Below are positions 55,316-62,690 of a stretch of DNA of 64,000 bases, in pieces. A program made the position numbers and the translations under genes. This DNA is from Pseudonocardia sp. DSM 110487 (GTDB lineage: Bacteria > Actinomycetota > Actinomycetes > Mycobacteriales > Pseudonocardiaceae): NCBI RefSeq assembly GCF_019468565.1, contig NZ_CP080521.1, forward strand, positions 1,116,001-1,180,000, written 5' to 3'. The notes below the pieces were generated by a model. The model saw only the letters and a list, made by a program, of their open reading frames with translations, had not been told where the DNA came from and did no database searches. The stretch's first letter is position 1, and every line of letters starts with the position of its first letter.

Positions 55316-56262
55316 GTCCCACCTCCGGTGGTCACGTAGCCCAACGTCTTGTCCACGACGTTGCGCAGCGGCTCGCCCGCCTGGTAGCGGGCGAGGTTGT
55401 CGCGGAACACCTCCACCAGTTCCTGCCGCCAGCCGATCAGGTCGCCGGACATGTGCGGCGAGACGATCACGCCGGGCTGGGTCCACAGCGGTGAGTCGGC
55501 CGGGAGCGGTTCGCGGGCGAACACGTCGAGGGCCGCGCCGGCGATACGTCCTTCCCGCAGCGCGTCGACGAGGTCGGGTTCGACGACGAGCGCGCCCCGG
55601 CCCACGTTGATCACGCGGGCCGACGGGCGGAGCAGCGCAAGCGTCGCGGCGTCGAGCATGCCGCGGGTCGCGTCGGTGAGCGGTGCGGCGAGCACGAGCC
55701 AGTCGGCGCCGGGAAGGAGGCCGGGCAGGCCGTCGAAGTCGCGGCGGCCGACCAGCTCGACGTCCATCCCGACGGCGCCGAGCAACCCGGCGATCGCGTG
55801 CCCGATCGGGCCGCCGCCGACGACCACGGCGCGGCGGCCGGCGATCGGCTCGGTCTCGCGGTGGTGCCACTCGCCTCGCGTCTGCGCGGCGAGCGTGCCC
55901 GGGAGGTCCTTGGCCATCGCGAGTACCAGTCCTAGCACGTACTCGGCCATGGGCCGGTCGAACACGCCGCGGGAGTTGGTCAGCGTCACGTCGGAGTTGA
56001 GCAACCCGGGGAACGTCAGCCGGTCGACGCCGGCGCTCGCGGTGTGCACCCACCGAAGCGAGTCGGCAGCCGGCCATGCGTCGCGCACTGCGTCGGAGAG
56101 GAAGTCCCATACGAGGAGCACCTCGGCGCCGGGCAGCGCCTCGGCGAGAGAGGAGGCGTCGGACGCTAACCGCATGTCGTCGAGCGCGAGGCCCGGCGGT
56201 CGATCGTCACCGTGCAACACCGTGATCGTCGGAACGGCTCGCTGACCAGCGGGAACGGGCAA
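55312..56262 (-). CDS. D-2-hydroxyacid dehydrogenase-like protein
   Basis: A 316-residue NAD(P)-dependent dehydrogenase. It has WVHTASAGVDRLTFPGLLNS, MAEYVLGLVLAMAKDLPG and the Rossmann motif VVVGGGPIGHAIAGLLGAVG. The catalytic set follows: Arg in RVINVGRGALVVEP, Glu in DVFAREPLPADS and His in VIVSPHMSGD. The family oxidises D-2-hydroxyacids or reduces 2-ketoacids. A TTG at 56262 is used because GGAAGG lies about 10 bases upstream; a GTG at 56223 is the alternative. It is divergent from the DUF3830 gene. Confidence 0.88.
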   Translation of the reverse strand: MPVPAGQRAVPTITVLHGDDRPPGLALDDMRLASDASSLAEALPGAEVLLVWDFLSDAVRDAWPAADSLRWVHTASAGVDRLTFPGLLNSDVTLTNSRGVFDRPMAEYVLGLVLAMAKDLPGTLAAQTRGEWHHRETEPIAGRRAVVVGGGPIGHAIAGLLGAVGMDVELVGRRDFDGLPGLLPGADWLVLAAPLTDATRGMLDAATLALLRPSARVINVGRGALVVEPDLVDALREGRIAGAALDVFAREPLPADSPLWTQPGVIVSPHMSGDLIGWRQELVEVFRDNLARYQAGEPLRNVVDKTLGYVTTGGGT

Positions 56263-56295
56263 TTCGACGGGACCTTCCCGAGTGGGGGGCGAGGA

Positions 56296-56323
56296 TTGAC
56301 ACGCTAGGAAGCGCTCGTACTAT
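56296..56323 (+). promoter_or_regulatory. Sigma-70 type promoter for the DUF3830 operon
   Basis: TTGACA (56296-56301), a 16-bp spacer and TACTAT (56318-56323). It directs transcription to start near 56330, inside the operator at 56322-56333, about 47 bp before ATG 56377. Unusually good consensus for this GC-rich genome. Confidence 0.65.
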
Positions 56324-56333
56324 TGTCAACAAT
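56322..56333. promoter_or_regulatory. GntR/FCD-type operator ATTGT-N2-ACAAT, first copy
   Basis: ATTGTCAACAAT overlaps the -10 and transcription start of the promoter at 56296. The same arms occur as a perfect palindrome at 59463-59476. FCD-type GntR repressors bind TTGT-N2-ACAA-like sites. The regulator encoded at 58366 is the likely binder. Confidence 0.65.
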
Positions 56334-56376
56334 CCGCGGCGCCGCGGTATCCCCCTCTGACGCCGGGAGCGGCCCT

Positions 56377-56871
56377 ATGTCGAAGTTCCTCCGCATCAGC
56401 CTCGCGCGTCGTGGCGTGTCCTGCGTGGCTGAGCTGCTGGAGAAGGAGGCACCGCGCACCACCTCCGCGGTGTGGCGCGCCCTCGAGGCCGGCCCGCTGG
56501 CCGGCGACGCTCAGCACGCCAAGTACGCGCGCAACGAGGTGTACACGATCGTGCCTCGCTTCGCGGAGATCGGCAGGGAGAACCCGACCGTCACGCCGAT
56601 CCCCGGCGACGTCGTGCTGTTCGACTTCGCGGGTGGCGTGCTCGACTCCGCGTTCAAGGCCGACCAGGGGATCGACGAGGACGCGGGCGGGATCGACCTG
56701 GCGATCTTCTACGGCCGCAACAACCTGCTGATCAACGGGGACGTCGGCTGGGTTCCGGGCAACGTCTACGCCTCCATCACCGAGGGCCTCGACGCGATGG
56801 CCGAGGCCTGCCACGACGTGTGGCGCTCCGGCAGTGTCGGAGAGCGCCTGGTGTACGAGCGGCTCGGGTAG
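56377..56871 (+). CDS. DUF3830-family protein
   Basis: A 164-residue protein starting SKFLRISLARRGVSCVAELL, with APRTTSAVWRALEAGPLAGD, ARNEVYTIVPRF and the compact core PGDVVLFDFAGGVLDSAF. DUF3830 proteins are predicted to have a cyclophilin-like fold; the function is unknown. They often occur beside amidases and racemase-superfamily enzymes (from memory). ATG 56377 is chosen because the family begins there and it lies about 47 bp from the predicted transcript start. It is followed 6 bp later by the first racemase-like gene. Confidence 0.82.
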   Translation: MSKFLRISLARRGVSCVAELLEKEAPRTTSAVWRALEAGPLAGDAQHAKYARNEVYTIVPRFAEIGRENPTVTPIPGDVVLFDFAGGVLDSAFKADQGIDEDAGGIDLAIFYGRNNLLINGDVGWVPGNVYASITEGLDAMAEACHDVWRSGSVGERLVYERLG

Positions 56872-56877
56872 CCGGCC

Positions 56878-57642
56878 GTGCCCACCGAGCTCTCGGTCGG
56901 TCTCACCGAGCCCGACCACCAGCAGGGGATCGGAGTGGTCGCCCCGTTCGACTTCGCCCTCGACCGCGAACTGTGGCGATGGGCACCGGAGGACGTGTCG
57001 CTCTACCTCACCCGCCTGCCGTTCTTCACCACGCCGGTCACGGTCGAGATGGCCGTGGCGTGCGGCGACCGCCGAGCCGTCCGTCGCGCCACTCGCGACG
57101 TGCTCACCCCCGAGCCCGGCGTGGTCATCTACGCCTGCACGTCCGGCAGCTTCGTAGAGGGTGCCGCGGGCGAAGAGGTGCTGCGCCGCACGATGGAGGA
57201 CGCGGGCGCCCCGGTCGCGCGGACCACGTCCGGTGCATTGATCGCCGCGCTCAAAGTGCTCGGCGTCTCCCGGCTGGCGATCGCCACCCCGTACGTCGAA
57301 CCGGTCACGCGCCGCCTGGTCGCCTACCTCGCCGAGCACGGCGTGAGCACCGTGTCGAGCGAGGGACTCGGCCTGCTCGGCAACATCTGGCGGGTCACGT
57401 ACTCGCAGGTGGTCGAGATCGTGCGCGCCGCCGACAACCCCGCGGCCGAGGCCCTGTTCATCAGCTGCACCAACCTGCCCACCTACGACCTCATCGAGCC
57501 CCTCGAGCAGGCGCTCGGCAAGCCGGTGCTCACCGCCAACCAGGTCACCATGTGGGCCGCACTGCGCGCCATGGGCCGCGATGCAGTGGGCGGCGGCAGC
57601 CTGCTCGCCAGCCACGACCACCTCACCCCAGGAGCCGCATGA
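56878..57642 (+). CDS. Asp/Glu racemase-superfamily enzyme (maleate isomerase/arylmalonate decarboxylase-like), two-Cys copy
   Basis: A 254-residue protein. Both catalytic Cys motifs are present, YACTSGSFV near 83 and ISCTNLPTYD near 198. Two Cys are used by maleate isomerases and racemases of this superfamily, whereas single-Cys members such as arylmalonate decarboxylase decarboxylate. It starts TELSVGLTEPDHQQGIGVV and ends VLTANQVTMWAALRAMG, as in the maleate cis-trans isomerase group. GTG 56878. Overlaps the next gene by 4 bp (ATGA). Confidence 0.85.
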   Translation: MPTELSVGLTEPDHQQGIGVVAPFDFALDRELWRWAPEDVSLYLTRLPFFTTPVTVEMAVACGDRRAVRRATRDVLTPEPGVVIYACTSGSFVEGAAGEEVLRRTMEDAGAPVARTTSGALIAALKVLGVSRLAIATPYVEPVTRRLVAYLAEHGVSTVSSEGLGLLGNIWRVTYSQVVEIVRAADNPAAEALFISCTNLPTYDLIEPLEQALGKPVLTANQVTMWAALRAMGRDAVGGGSLLASHDHLTPGAA

Positions 57643-58352
57643 CCGCCCCCACCGTCGGGATCCTCTACCCCGGCTACTCCGCGGAGGACGACTATCCGCT
57701 CGCCGAATCGCTGCTCGGCGGCCCGCGGTTGCCGCTGGTGCACACCCTCATGCGCGAGGACGCGCACCGCGTGGACGCGCTGCTCGACATCGGTGGCGAC
57801 GACGTGCTGGCCGACGGCGTGCGGACGCTCGGCGCCTCCCTCGACTCCGTGGTGTGGGCCTGCACGAGCGGGAGCTTCGTCTTCGGCTGGGACGGCGCCA
57901 CCGCCCAGGTCGAGGCGCTCGGCGCGGTGGCCGGCGTGCCGGCGTCCAGCACGTCGTTCGCGTTCGTCGACGCGTGCGCGCGGCTGGGCGTCAGCAGGGT
58001 CGCGGTGGGCGCCACCTACCCCGACGACGTCGCGGAGCGGTTCGTCGCATTCCTCGGCGTCGCCGGGATCGAAGTGCTCTCGCTGTCGGCCAAGGGGATC
58101 ATCACCGCCGCCGAGGTCGGCACCCTCCCGCGGGAGACCGTGCTCGAGTTCGCTGCGGCCGCCGACCACCCGGACGCGCAGGCCGTGCTGCTGCCCGACA
58201 CCGCGCTGCACACGATCGGGCTGCTCGACGCGCTGGACGCCCGCGTCGGCAAGCCGGTGCTCACGGCCAACCAGGTGAGCATCTGGCAGGGCCTTCGCCT
58301 CGCAGGGGCGGACGCGCCGCGTCCCGGCTTCGGTGCGCTGTTCGCCGGTTGA
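57639..58352 (+). CDS. Asp/Glu racemase-superfamily enzyme, one-Cys paralogue
   Basis: A 237-residue paralogue of the preceding protein: WACTSGSFV and VLTANQVSIWQGLRLAG align throughout. The second Cys motif ISCTNLPT is replaced by LLPDTALHT, so Cys becomes Asp. This one keeps only the first Cys, the reverse of arylmalonate decarboxylase, which keeps the second. It may form a mixed dimer with its neighbour or do a decarboxylase-like reaction. ATG 57639 overlaps the previous stop. Confidence 0.82.
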   Translation: MTAPTVGILYPGYSAEDDYPLAESLLGGPRLPLVHTLMREDAHRVDALLDIGGDDVLADGVRTLGASLDSVVWACTSGSFVFGWDGATAQVEALGAVAGVPASSTSFAFVDACARLGVSRVAVGATYPDDVAERFVAFLGVAGIEVLSLSAKGIITAAEVGTLPRETVLEFAAAADHPDAQAVLLPDTALHTIGLLDALDARVGKPVLTANQVSIWQGLRLAGADAPRPGFGALFAG

Positions 58353-58365
58353 TCAGGGGGATCAC

Positions 58366-59046
58366 TTGGACCTCAGTGAGCTGGAGCCGGTCGAGCGACG
58401 ATCCACCGCCGCCATAGTCGCCGAGCGGATCCGCACGGCGATCATGCGTGGCACCTTCCCGCCGGGCACCCAGCTCGGCGAGGTGGAACTCGCCGCCCGG
58501 CTCGGGGTGAGCCGCGGCCCGCTGCGGGAGGCGATGCAACGGCTCGTGGCGGAGGGGCTGCTGCGCAGCGAGCGCCACCGCGGGCTCTTCGTGCGGGAGC
58601 TGGACGCGGCCGACGTGCGTGACGTCTACACCGCCCGCACCGCGATCGAGCGGGCCGCAGGGCTGCTGCTGCTCGCGGGCGACCGGGCGGCCGCGGCGGA
58701 GCGCCTGACCGCCGCGCTGGCCCGGATGGAGGCCGCCGCGGACGACCCCGTCGCGCTCGCCGACGCCGACCACGCCTTCCACGCCGAGTTCGTGGCCGCG
58801 TCGGGCAGCCCGCGGCTGCGCCGCATGGCCGACACGCTGCTCGTCGAGACCCGGATGTGCCTCGCCGCCCTGCAGGAGACCCTCCCGCCGGCCGCCGCGC
58901 TGATCTCGGAGCACCGCGAGTTGCGCGACGCCGTGCGCGCCGGCGACGCCGAGCGGATGACGGCCGTGCTGGAGGCGCACATGGCCGATGCCGTGGAGCG
59001 GATACTGGCGCCGGAACCATCGATCCCGCCGGCGGTACCCGCCTAG
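58366..59046 (+). CDS. GntR-family regulator, FCD type
   Basis: A 226-residue regulator. The N-terminal winged helix (AAIVAERIRTAIMRGTFPPG, LAARLGVSRGPLREAMQRL, about 12-75) is followed by the all-helical FCD effector domain with metal-type residues (DADHAFHAEFVAASGSP, SEHRELRDAVRAGDAERM). It should respond to a carboxylate intermediate of the pathway. TTG 58366 has AGGGGG upstream; a GTG at 58333 is an alternative. It lies inside the operon it probably controls, with matching operators at 56322 and 59463. Confidence 0.92.
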   Translation: MDLSELEPVERRSTAAIVAERIRTAIMRGTFPPGTQLGEVELAARLGVSRGPLREAMQRLVAEGLLRSERHRGLFVRELDAADVRDVYTARTAIERAAGLLLLAGDRAAAAERLTAALARMEAAADDPVALADADHAFHAEFVAASGSPRLRRMADTLLVETRMCLAALQETLPPAAALISEHRELRDAVRAGDAERMTAVLEAHMADAVERILAPEPSIPPAVPA

Positions 59047-59080
59047 CCGCGGACCTCCGGCGGGAGCACCATCTGAGGGC

Positions 59081-59419
59081 ATGACCGCTCCAGCCGTACT
59101 CAGTTTCCTCGTCGACGGTGCCATGACCGGCCAGTTCGCCGGTCGCGACCACGGCGCGGCCGTCTCGGTGATCCTCGTCGACACCGATCGGCCGGGCGCA
59201 GGCCCACGCCTCCACCAGCACCCCTACGACGAGACGTTCGTGATGCACAGTGGCGAGGCGGAGTTCACGGTCGCCGGTGAGCGGCTGACCGCCCGCGCCG
59301 GCCAGGTGCTCGTCGTGCCGCCGTGGACGCCGCACAAGTTCGTGAACACCGGCCCCGACCGGCTGGTGATGACGAACATCCACGCCAACGACGAGTTCGT
59401 CACGGAGTGGCTCGAGTAG
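59081..59419 (+). CDS. Small cupin protein
   Basis: A 112-residue single-domain cupin. Motif 1 is GPRLHQHPYDETFVMHSGEA (H-x-H, E and G positions intact) and motif 2 is VVPPWTPHKFVNTGPDRL with its His. It likely binds a metal and isomerises or oxygenates a small acid, or is a sugar/acid-binding accessory; the role is not known. ATG 59081 follows the GntR gene by 34 bp with TGAGGG nearby. Confidence 0.82.
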   Translation: MTAPAVLSFLVDGAMTGQFAGRDHGAAVSVILVDTDRPGAGPRLHQHPYDETFVMHSGEAEFTVAGERLTARAGQVLVVPPWTPHKFVNTGPDRLVMTNIHANDEFVTEWLE

Positions 59420-59462
59420 TGGCCCTTGCCCCCGGACCGCTCTGCATGCTTCCATCGAGCAG

Positions 59463-59476
59463 GATTGTCGACAATC
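59463..59476. promoter_or_regulatory. GntR/FCD-type operator ATTGTCGACAAT, second copy
   Basis: Perfect 14-bp palindrome GATTGTCGACAATC, 22 bp before ATG 59499. Its arms equal those of the site at 56322-56333. It implies a second controlled promoter in front of the aminotransferase gene, though the aminotransferase may also be read through from upstream. Confidence 0.7.
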
Positions 59477-59498
59477 AGACAACACCTGAGGAGTAGGC

Positions 59499-60746
59499 AT
59501 GGCCCATCTGTCCCCGGCGCTCAAGCAGGCGACGCCCGTGCAGGTCGCCCGTGGCGAAGGCGTGCACGTGTACGACCTCGACGGTCGCCGCTACCTCGAC
59601 TTCACCGCCGGGATCGGCGTCACGAGCACCGGGCACTGCCACCCCCGGGTCGTCGCGGCCGCCCAGGAGCAGGTGGCCACGCTCATCCACGGCCAGTACA
59701 CGACCGTCATGCACCAGCCGCTGCTACGGCTGGCCGAGCGCCTGGGCGACGTGCTCCCCGCCGGCCTCGACAGCGTGTTCTTCCTGAACTCGGGCAGTGA
59801 GGCCGTGGAGGCGTCGGTGCGGCTCGCCCGCCACGCCACCGGCCGCCCGCTCGTCGTCGCGTTCGACGGCGGTTTCCACGGGCGGACGATGGGAGCGGCC
59901 GCGCTCACCACATCAGGGGCGAAGATCCGGGCGGGGATCGGGCCGATGATGGGCGGGGTCGCCTTCGCGCCGTTCCCGTACGCGTTCCGGTACGGCTGGA
60001 GCGAGGAGGAGACGGTCGCGTTCTGCCTGCGCGAGCTGGACCGGCTGCTCGTCACCGCAGCCCCTGCCGCCGACGTCGCGGCGTTCGTCATCGAGCCGGT
60101 GCTGGGCGAGGGCGGCTACGTGCCCACCTCGCCCGCGTTCCTCGCCGGGCTGCGCGAGCGAGCCGACGCGCACGGCATCCTGCTGATCGCCGACGAGGTG
60201 CAGACCGGTTTCGGGCGCACCGGCCGGTTCTGGGGCCACCAGCACACCGATGGCCTCACCCCGGACATCCTGATCACGGCGAAGGGGCTGGCCAGCGGCT
60301 TCCCGCTGTCCGGCATCGCCGCCCGCGAGGAGCTGATGGCCACGGCGTGGCCGGGCTCGCAGGGCGGCACCTACGGCGGCAACGCGGTGGCCTGTGCTGC
60401 CGCGCTCGCCACGCTCGACGTCATCGAGGGGGAGGGGCTCGTCGCGAACGCTGCCGAGCAGGGCCTGCGCCTGCGCGACGGCCTGCAGAAGGTGGCGGCC
60501 GACCACCCGGGCATCGCCGACGTCCGCGGGCTCGGCCTGATGGTCGGCAACGAGTTCTGCACGCCGGACGGCACCCCGGACACCGCCGCCGCCACCCGTG
60601 CCCACGCGGCCGCGGCGGAGAAGGGCCTGCTCCTGCTCACGTGCGGGCCGCACGGCAACGTCGTGCGGATGATCCCGCCGCTGGTCGTCACGGCCCAGCA
60701 GGTGGACGAGGCGGTGGCCATCTGGGACGAGGCGCTCCGCGCCTGA
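59499..60746 (+). CDS. Class III PLP-dependent aminotransferase
   Basis: A 415-residue enzyme close to 4-aminobutyrate/acetylornithine aminotransferases. It has LDFTAGIGVTSTGHCHPRV, FLNSGSEAVEASVRLAR, LLIADEVQTGFGRTG, the PLP Lys in ITAKGLASGFPLSG and GTYGGNAVACAAALATLDV. It moves an amino group from an omega- or alpha-amino acid to a 2-ketoacid. ATG 59499 has TGAGGAG upstream. The dedicated operator 22 bp upstream ties it to the cluster. It converges on the membrane-protein gene with a 6-bp gap. Confidence 0.93.
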   Translation: MAHLSPALKQATPVQVARGEGVHVYDLDGRRYLDFTAGIGVTSTGHCHPRVVAAAQEQVATLIHGQYTTVMHQPLLRLAERLGDVLPAGLDSVFFLNSGSEAVEASVRLARHATGRPLVVAFDGGFHGRTMGAAALTTSGAKIRAGIGPMMGGVAFAPFPYAFRYGWSEEETVAFCLRELDRLLVTAAPAADVAAFVIEPVLGEGGYVPTSPAFLAGLRERADAHGILLIADEVQTGFGRTGRFWGHQHTDGLTPDILITAKGLASGFPLSGIAAREELMATAWPGSQGGTYGGNAVACAAALATLDVIEGEGLVANAAEQGLRLRDGLQKVAADHPGIADVRGLGLMVGNEFCTPDGTPDTAAATRAHAAAAEKGLLLLTCGPHGNVVRMIPPLVVTAQQVDEAVAIWDEALRA

Positions 60747-60752
60747 CGACGC

Positions 60753-61463
60753 TCAGGGGATGGTCGGGCTCCGCCAGATCGGCGGCGGGAGCGGCCTCCG
60801 CGCGGCGGCGCGCTTGGTCAGCACGACGATCGTGACCACAGCGGCGATCACCACCGCCGCGAAGATGACGGCCGGCGGCCCGAAGATGCGGGTGAGGAAG
60901 CCGTCCGGCAGGTCGCGCCCGACGCCGAACTGCACACCATCGCCCTCGCACCGGACCACGTACATGTCGTAGGCCCGGGGTGCGTCGATCAGCAGGATCT
61001 GGTGCCACTCGACGCCGTCCGCCGTGAGACTGACCGTCCGTTCGGGCTGGACGAGGCTCGGGTCCTGACCATCGCCGGAGATCCTGCAGCTGGCGTCGAC
61101 CGGGCTGGAGAACGGCTGCCCGACGTTGAACCCGAAGTCGCGCCCAGGGGCGTCGATCCCGACGTAGATCGCAGGCGCCTCCGCCGGGTCGAGACCGATG
61201 ATGACGATCTCGCCGCTGGCGAACGTCCGGATCGGGAGCGCGGTGGTGATCCCTGATTGCAACCCGAGGAAACCCCAGGTCGAGATCGACGCCGTCACGG
61301 CCGCGAACAGCACCCAGGTGAGCACGACCCAGACCAGCCGTGGCCGGGTCGGGCCGGCCGGTGGCACGGGCGGAGGCGGGCCGTACCAGACCGGGGCGCC
61401 GTAGCCGGGGAACGGGCCATGGCCCGGCTGCGGTTGGTAGGGGCCGGGCCGCTCGCTCGTCAC
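60753..61463 (-). CDS. Proline-rich two-helix membrane protein of unknown function
   Basis: A 236-residue protein. A Pro/Gly/Tyr-rich cytoplasmic N-terminus (about 40 residues) precedes a helix (RLVWVVLTWVLFAAVTASIS). A roughly 125-residue outside domain with two Cys (SCRISGDG, VRCEGDG) follows, then a second helix (PPAVIFAAVVIAAVVTIVVL) and a basic tail. The layout resembles actinobacterial membrane proteins with a DUF4190/mmpS-like organisation, but none is recognised. ATG 61463. Confidence 0.7.
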   Translation of the reverse strand: MTSERPGPYQPQPGHGPFPGYGAPVWYGPPPPVPPAGPTRPRLVWVVLTWVLFAAVTASISTWGFLGLQSGITTALPIRTFASGEIVIIGLDPAEAPAIYVGIDAPGRDFGFNVGQPFSSPVDASCRISGDGQDPSLVQPERTVSLTADGVEWHQILLIDAPRAYDMYVVRCEGDGVQFGVGRDLPDGFLTRIFGPPAVIFAAVVIAAVVTIVVLTKRAAARRPLPPPIWRSPTIP

Positions 61464-61570
61464 GATGTCACCTCTCGCTCACGGGCTCGGCGTTCTCCTC
61501 GCCGCCGCCCATGGTTCTCGACGCGACGGGGAGGGGTCCCCAGCTCCGGAATCCCGCTACCGTGGCCGCC

Positions 61571-62632
61571 ATGTGTGAGGGCGGCGACGCGGCCGAGGTG
61601 TTCGCGAGCGTTCCGCGGAAGGCGGAGGGCGTCGCGGTCGACCCGATCGCGCTGCAGCCCGTCGACGAGGTGCGCATCACCACGCTCGTCGACAACGTCT
61701 TCGACGGCCTGCTCACGAGCGACGACCGCGTCACGCGGGCGGACTTCGGGAACGGCCGGGTCACCGCTGCGCAGTTCGAGGGCGGGAGCACCGACGTCGG
61801 GCTGCGCGCCGAACACGGCTTCGCCGCGCTCGTCACCGTGCGCCGGGGGACGAGCACGACCAGCCTGCTGTTCGACACCGGCCTGTCGCCGGACGGCATG
61901 GTCGTCAACGCCGACCGGATGGGCGTCGACCTGTCCGAGGTGCACGGGGTCGTGCTCAGCCACGGCCACTTCGACCACGCCGGTGGCCTCGCCGGGCTCG
62001 CCGCCCGCCGCTGGCGAGCAATGCCGATGGTGTTACACCCCGTGGCCTGGACGCGCAGGCGGCTCGCCCCGCCGAACCGCGAGGTGTTCGAGCTCCCGAC
62101 GCTCTCCAAGCGCGCCCTGGAGGGCGAGGGCTTCGAGGTGATCGAGCGCCGCGAGCCGTCGCTGCTGGTCCACGGCAGCGTGCTGATCACCGGCGAGATC
62201 GACCGCACCACGGAGTTCGAACACGGGATGCCACCGCCGCACCAGGCGTGGACCGGCTCCGGCTGGGAACACGACCCCCTCGTGCAGGACGACCAGGCAC
62301 TCGTCGTGCACGTCCGGGGCCGGGGGCTGGTCGTGCTCACCGGCTGCGGTCACGCCGGCGCGGTGAACATCGTTCGACACGCGCGGCGGCTCACCGGCGT
62401 CGACCGGCTGTGCGCGCTGCTCGGCGGGCTGCACCTGTCGGGCCCCGCGTTCGAGCCGGTGATCCCGCCGACGATCGTCGCGCTCACCGAGCTGGCTCCC
62501 GACATGGTGGTGCCTGCTCACTGCACCGGCTGGCGCGCGCAACACGCGCTCGCCGCCGCGCTGCCGGACGCGTGGCTGCCCGGGAGCAGCGGCAGCACCT
62601 ACCGCCTCGCCGCCCCTCCGCTGGTCGAGTAG
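61571..62632 (+). CDS. MBL-fold metallo-hydrolase
   Basis: A 353-residue metallo-beta-lactamase-fold protein. It has TTLVDNVFDGLLT near the start, the metal motif LSHGHFDHAGG (H-x-H-x-D-H) near 130-140, LTGCGHAGAVNI and a final His in VVPAHCTGWRA. This pattern matches the MBL group related to 7,8-dihydropterin synthase. Start ATG 61571 is preceded by a TACCGT that could be a -10 of a leaderless promoter; a GTG at 61562 is an alternative. The stop TAG lies inside the palindrome at 62623-62650. Confidence 0.85.
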   Translation: MCEGGDAAEVFASVPRKAEGVAVDPIALQPVDEVRITTLVDNVFDGLLTSDDRVTRADFGNGRVTAAQFEGGSTDVGLRAEHGFAALVTVRRGTSTTSLLFDTGLSPDGMVVNADRMGVDLSEVHGVVLSHGHFDHAGGLAGLAARRWRAMPMVLHPVAWTRRRLAPPNREVFELPTLSKRALEGEGFEVIERREPSLLVHGSVLITGEIDRTTEFEHGMPPPHQAWTGSGWEHDPLVQDDQALVVHVRGRGLVVLTGCGHAGAVNIVRHARRLTGVDRLCALLGGLHLSGPAFEPVIPPTIVALTELAPDMVVPAHCTGWRAQHALAAALPDAWLPGSSGSTYRLAAPPLVE

Positions 62633-62650
62633 GGACGGCGCTACTCGACC
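62623..62650. terminator. Palindrome GGTCGAGTAG-N8-CTACTCGACC overlapping the MBL stop codon
   Basis: Ten-bp perfect arms (62623-62632 and 62641-62650) around 8 nt, between the convergent MBL and mrp genes. The left arm includes the stop codon TAG (62630-62632). The core is shared with the element at 5830-5879. Probable bidirectional terminator of a REP-like family. Confidence 0.7.
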
Positions 62651-62690
62651 TGCGGGGTCTCGGGGCCTGCGCGGCTCGCCCGCGGGTGGA

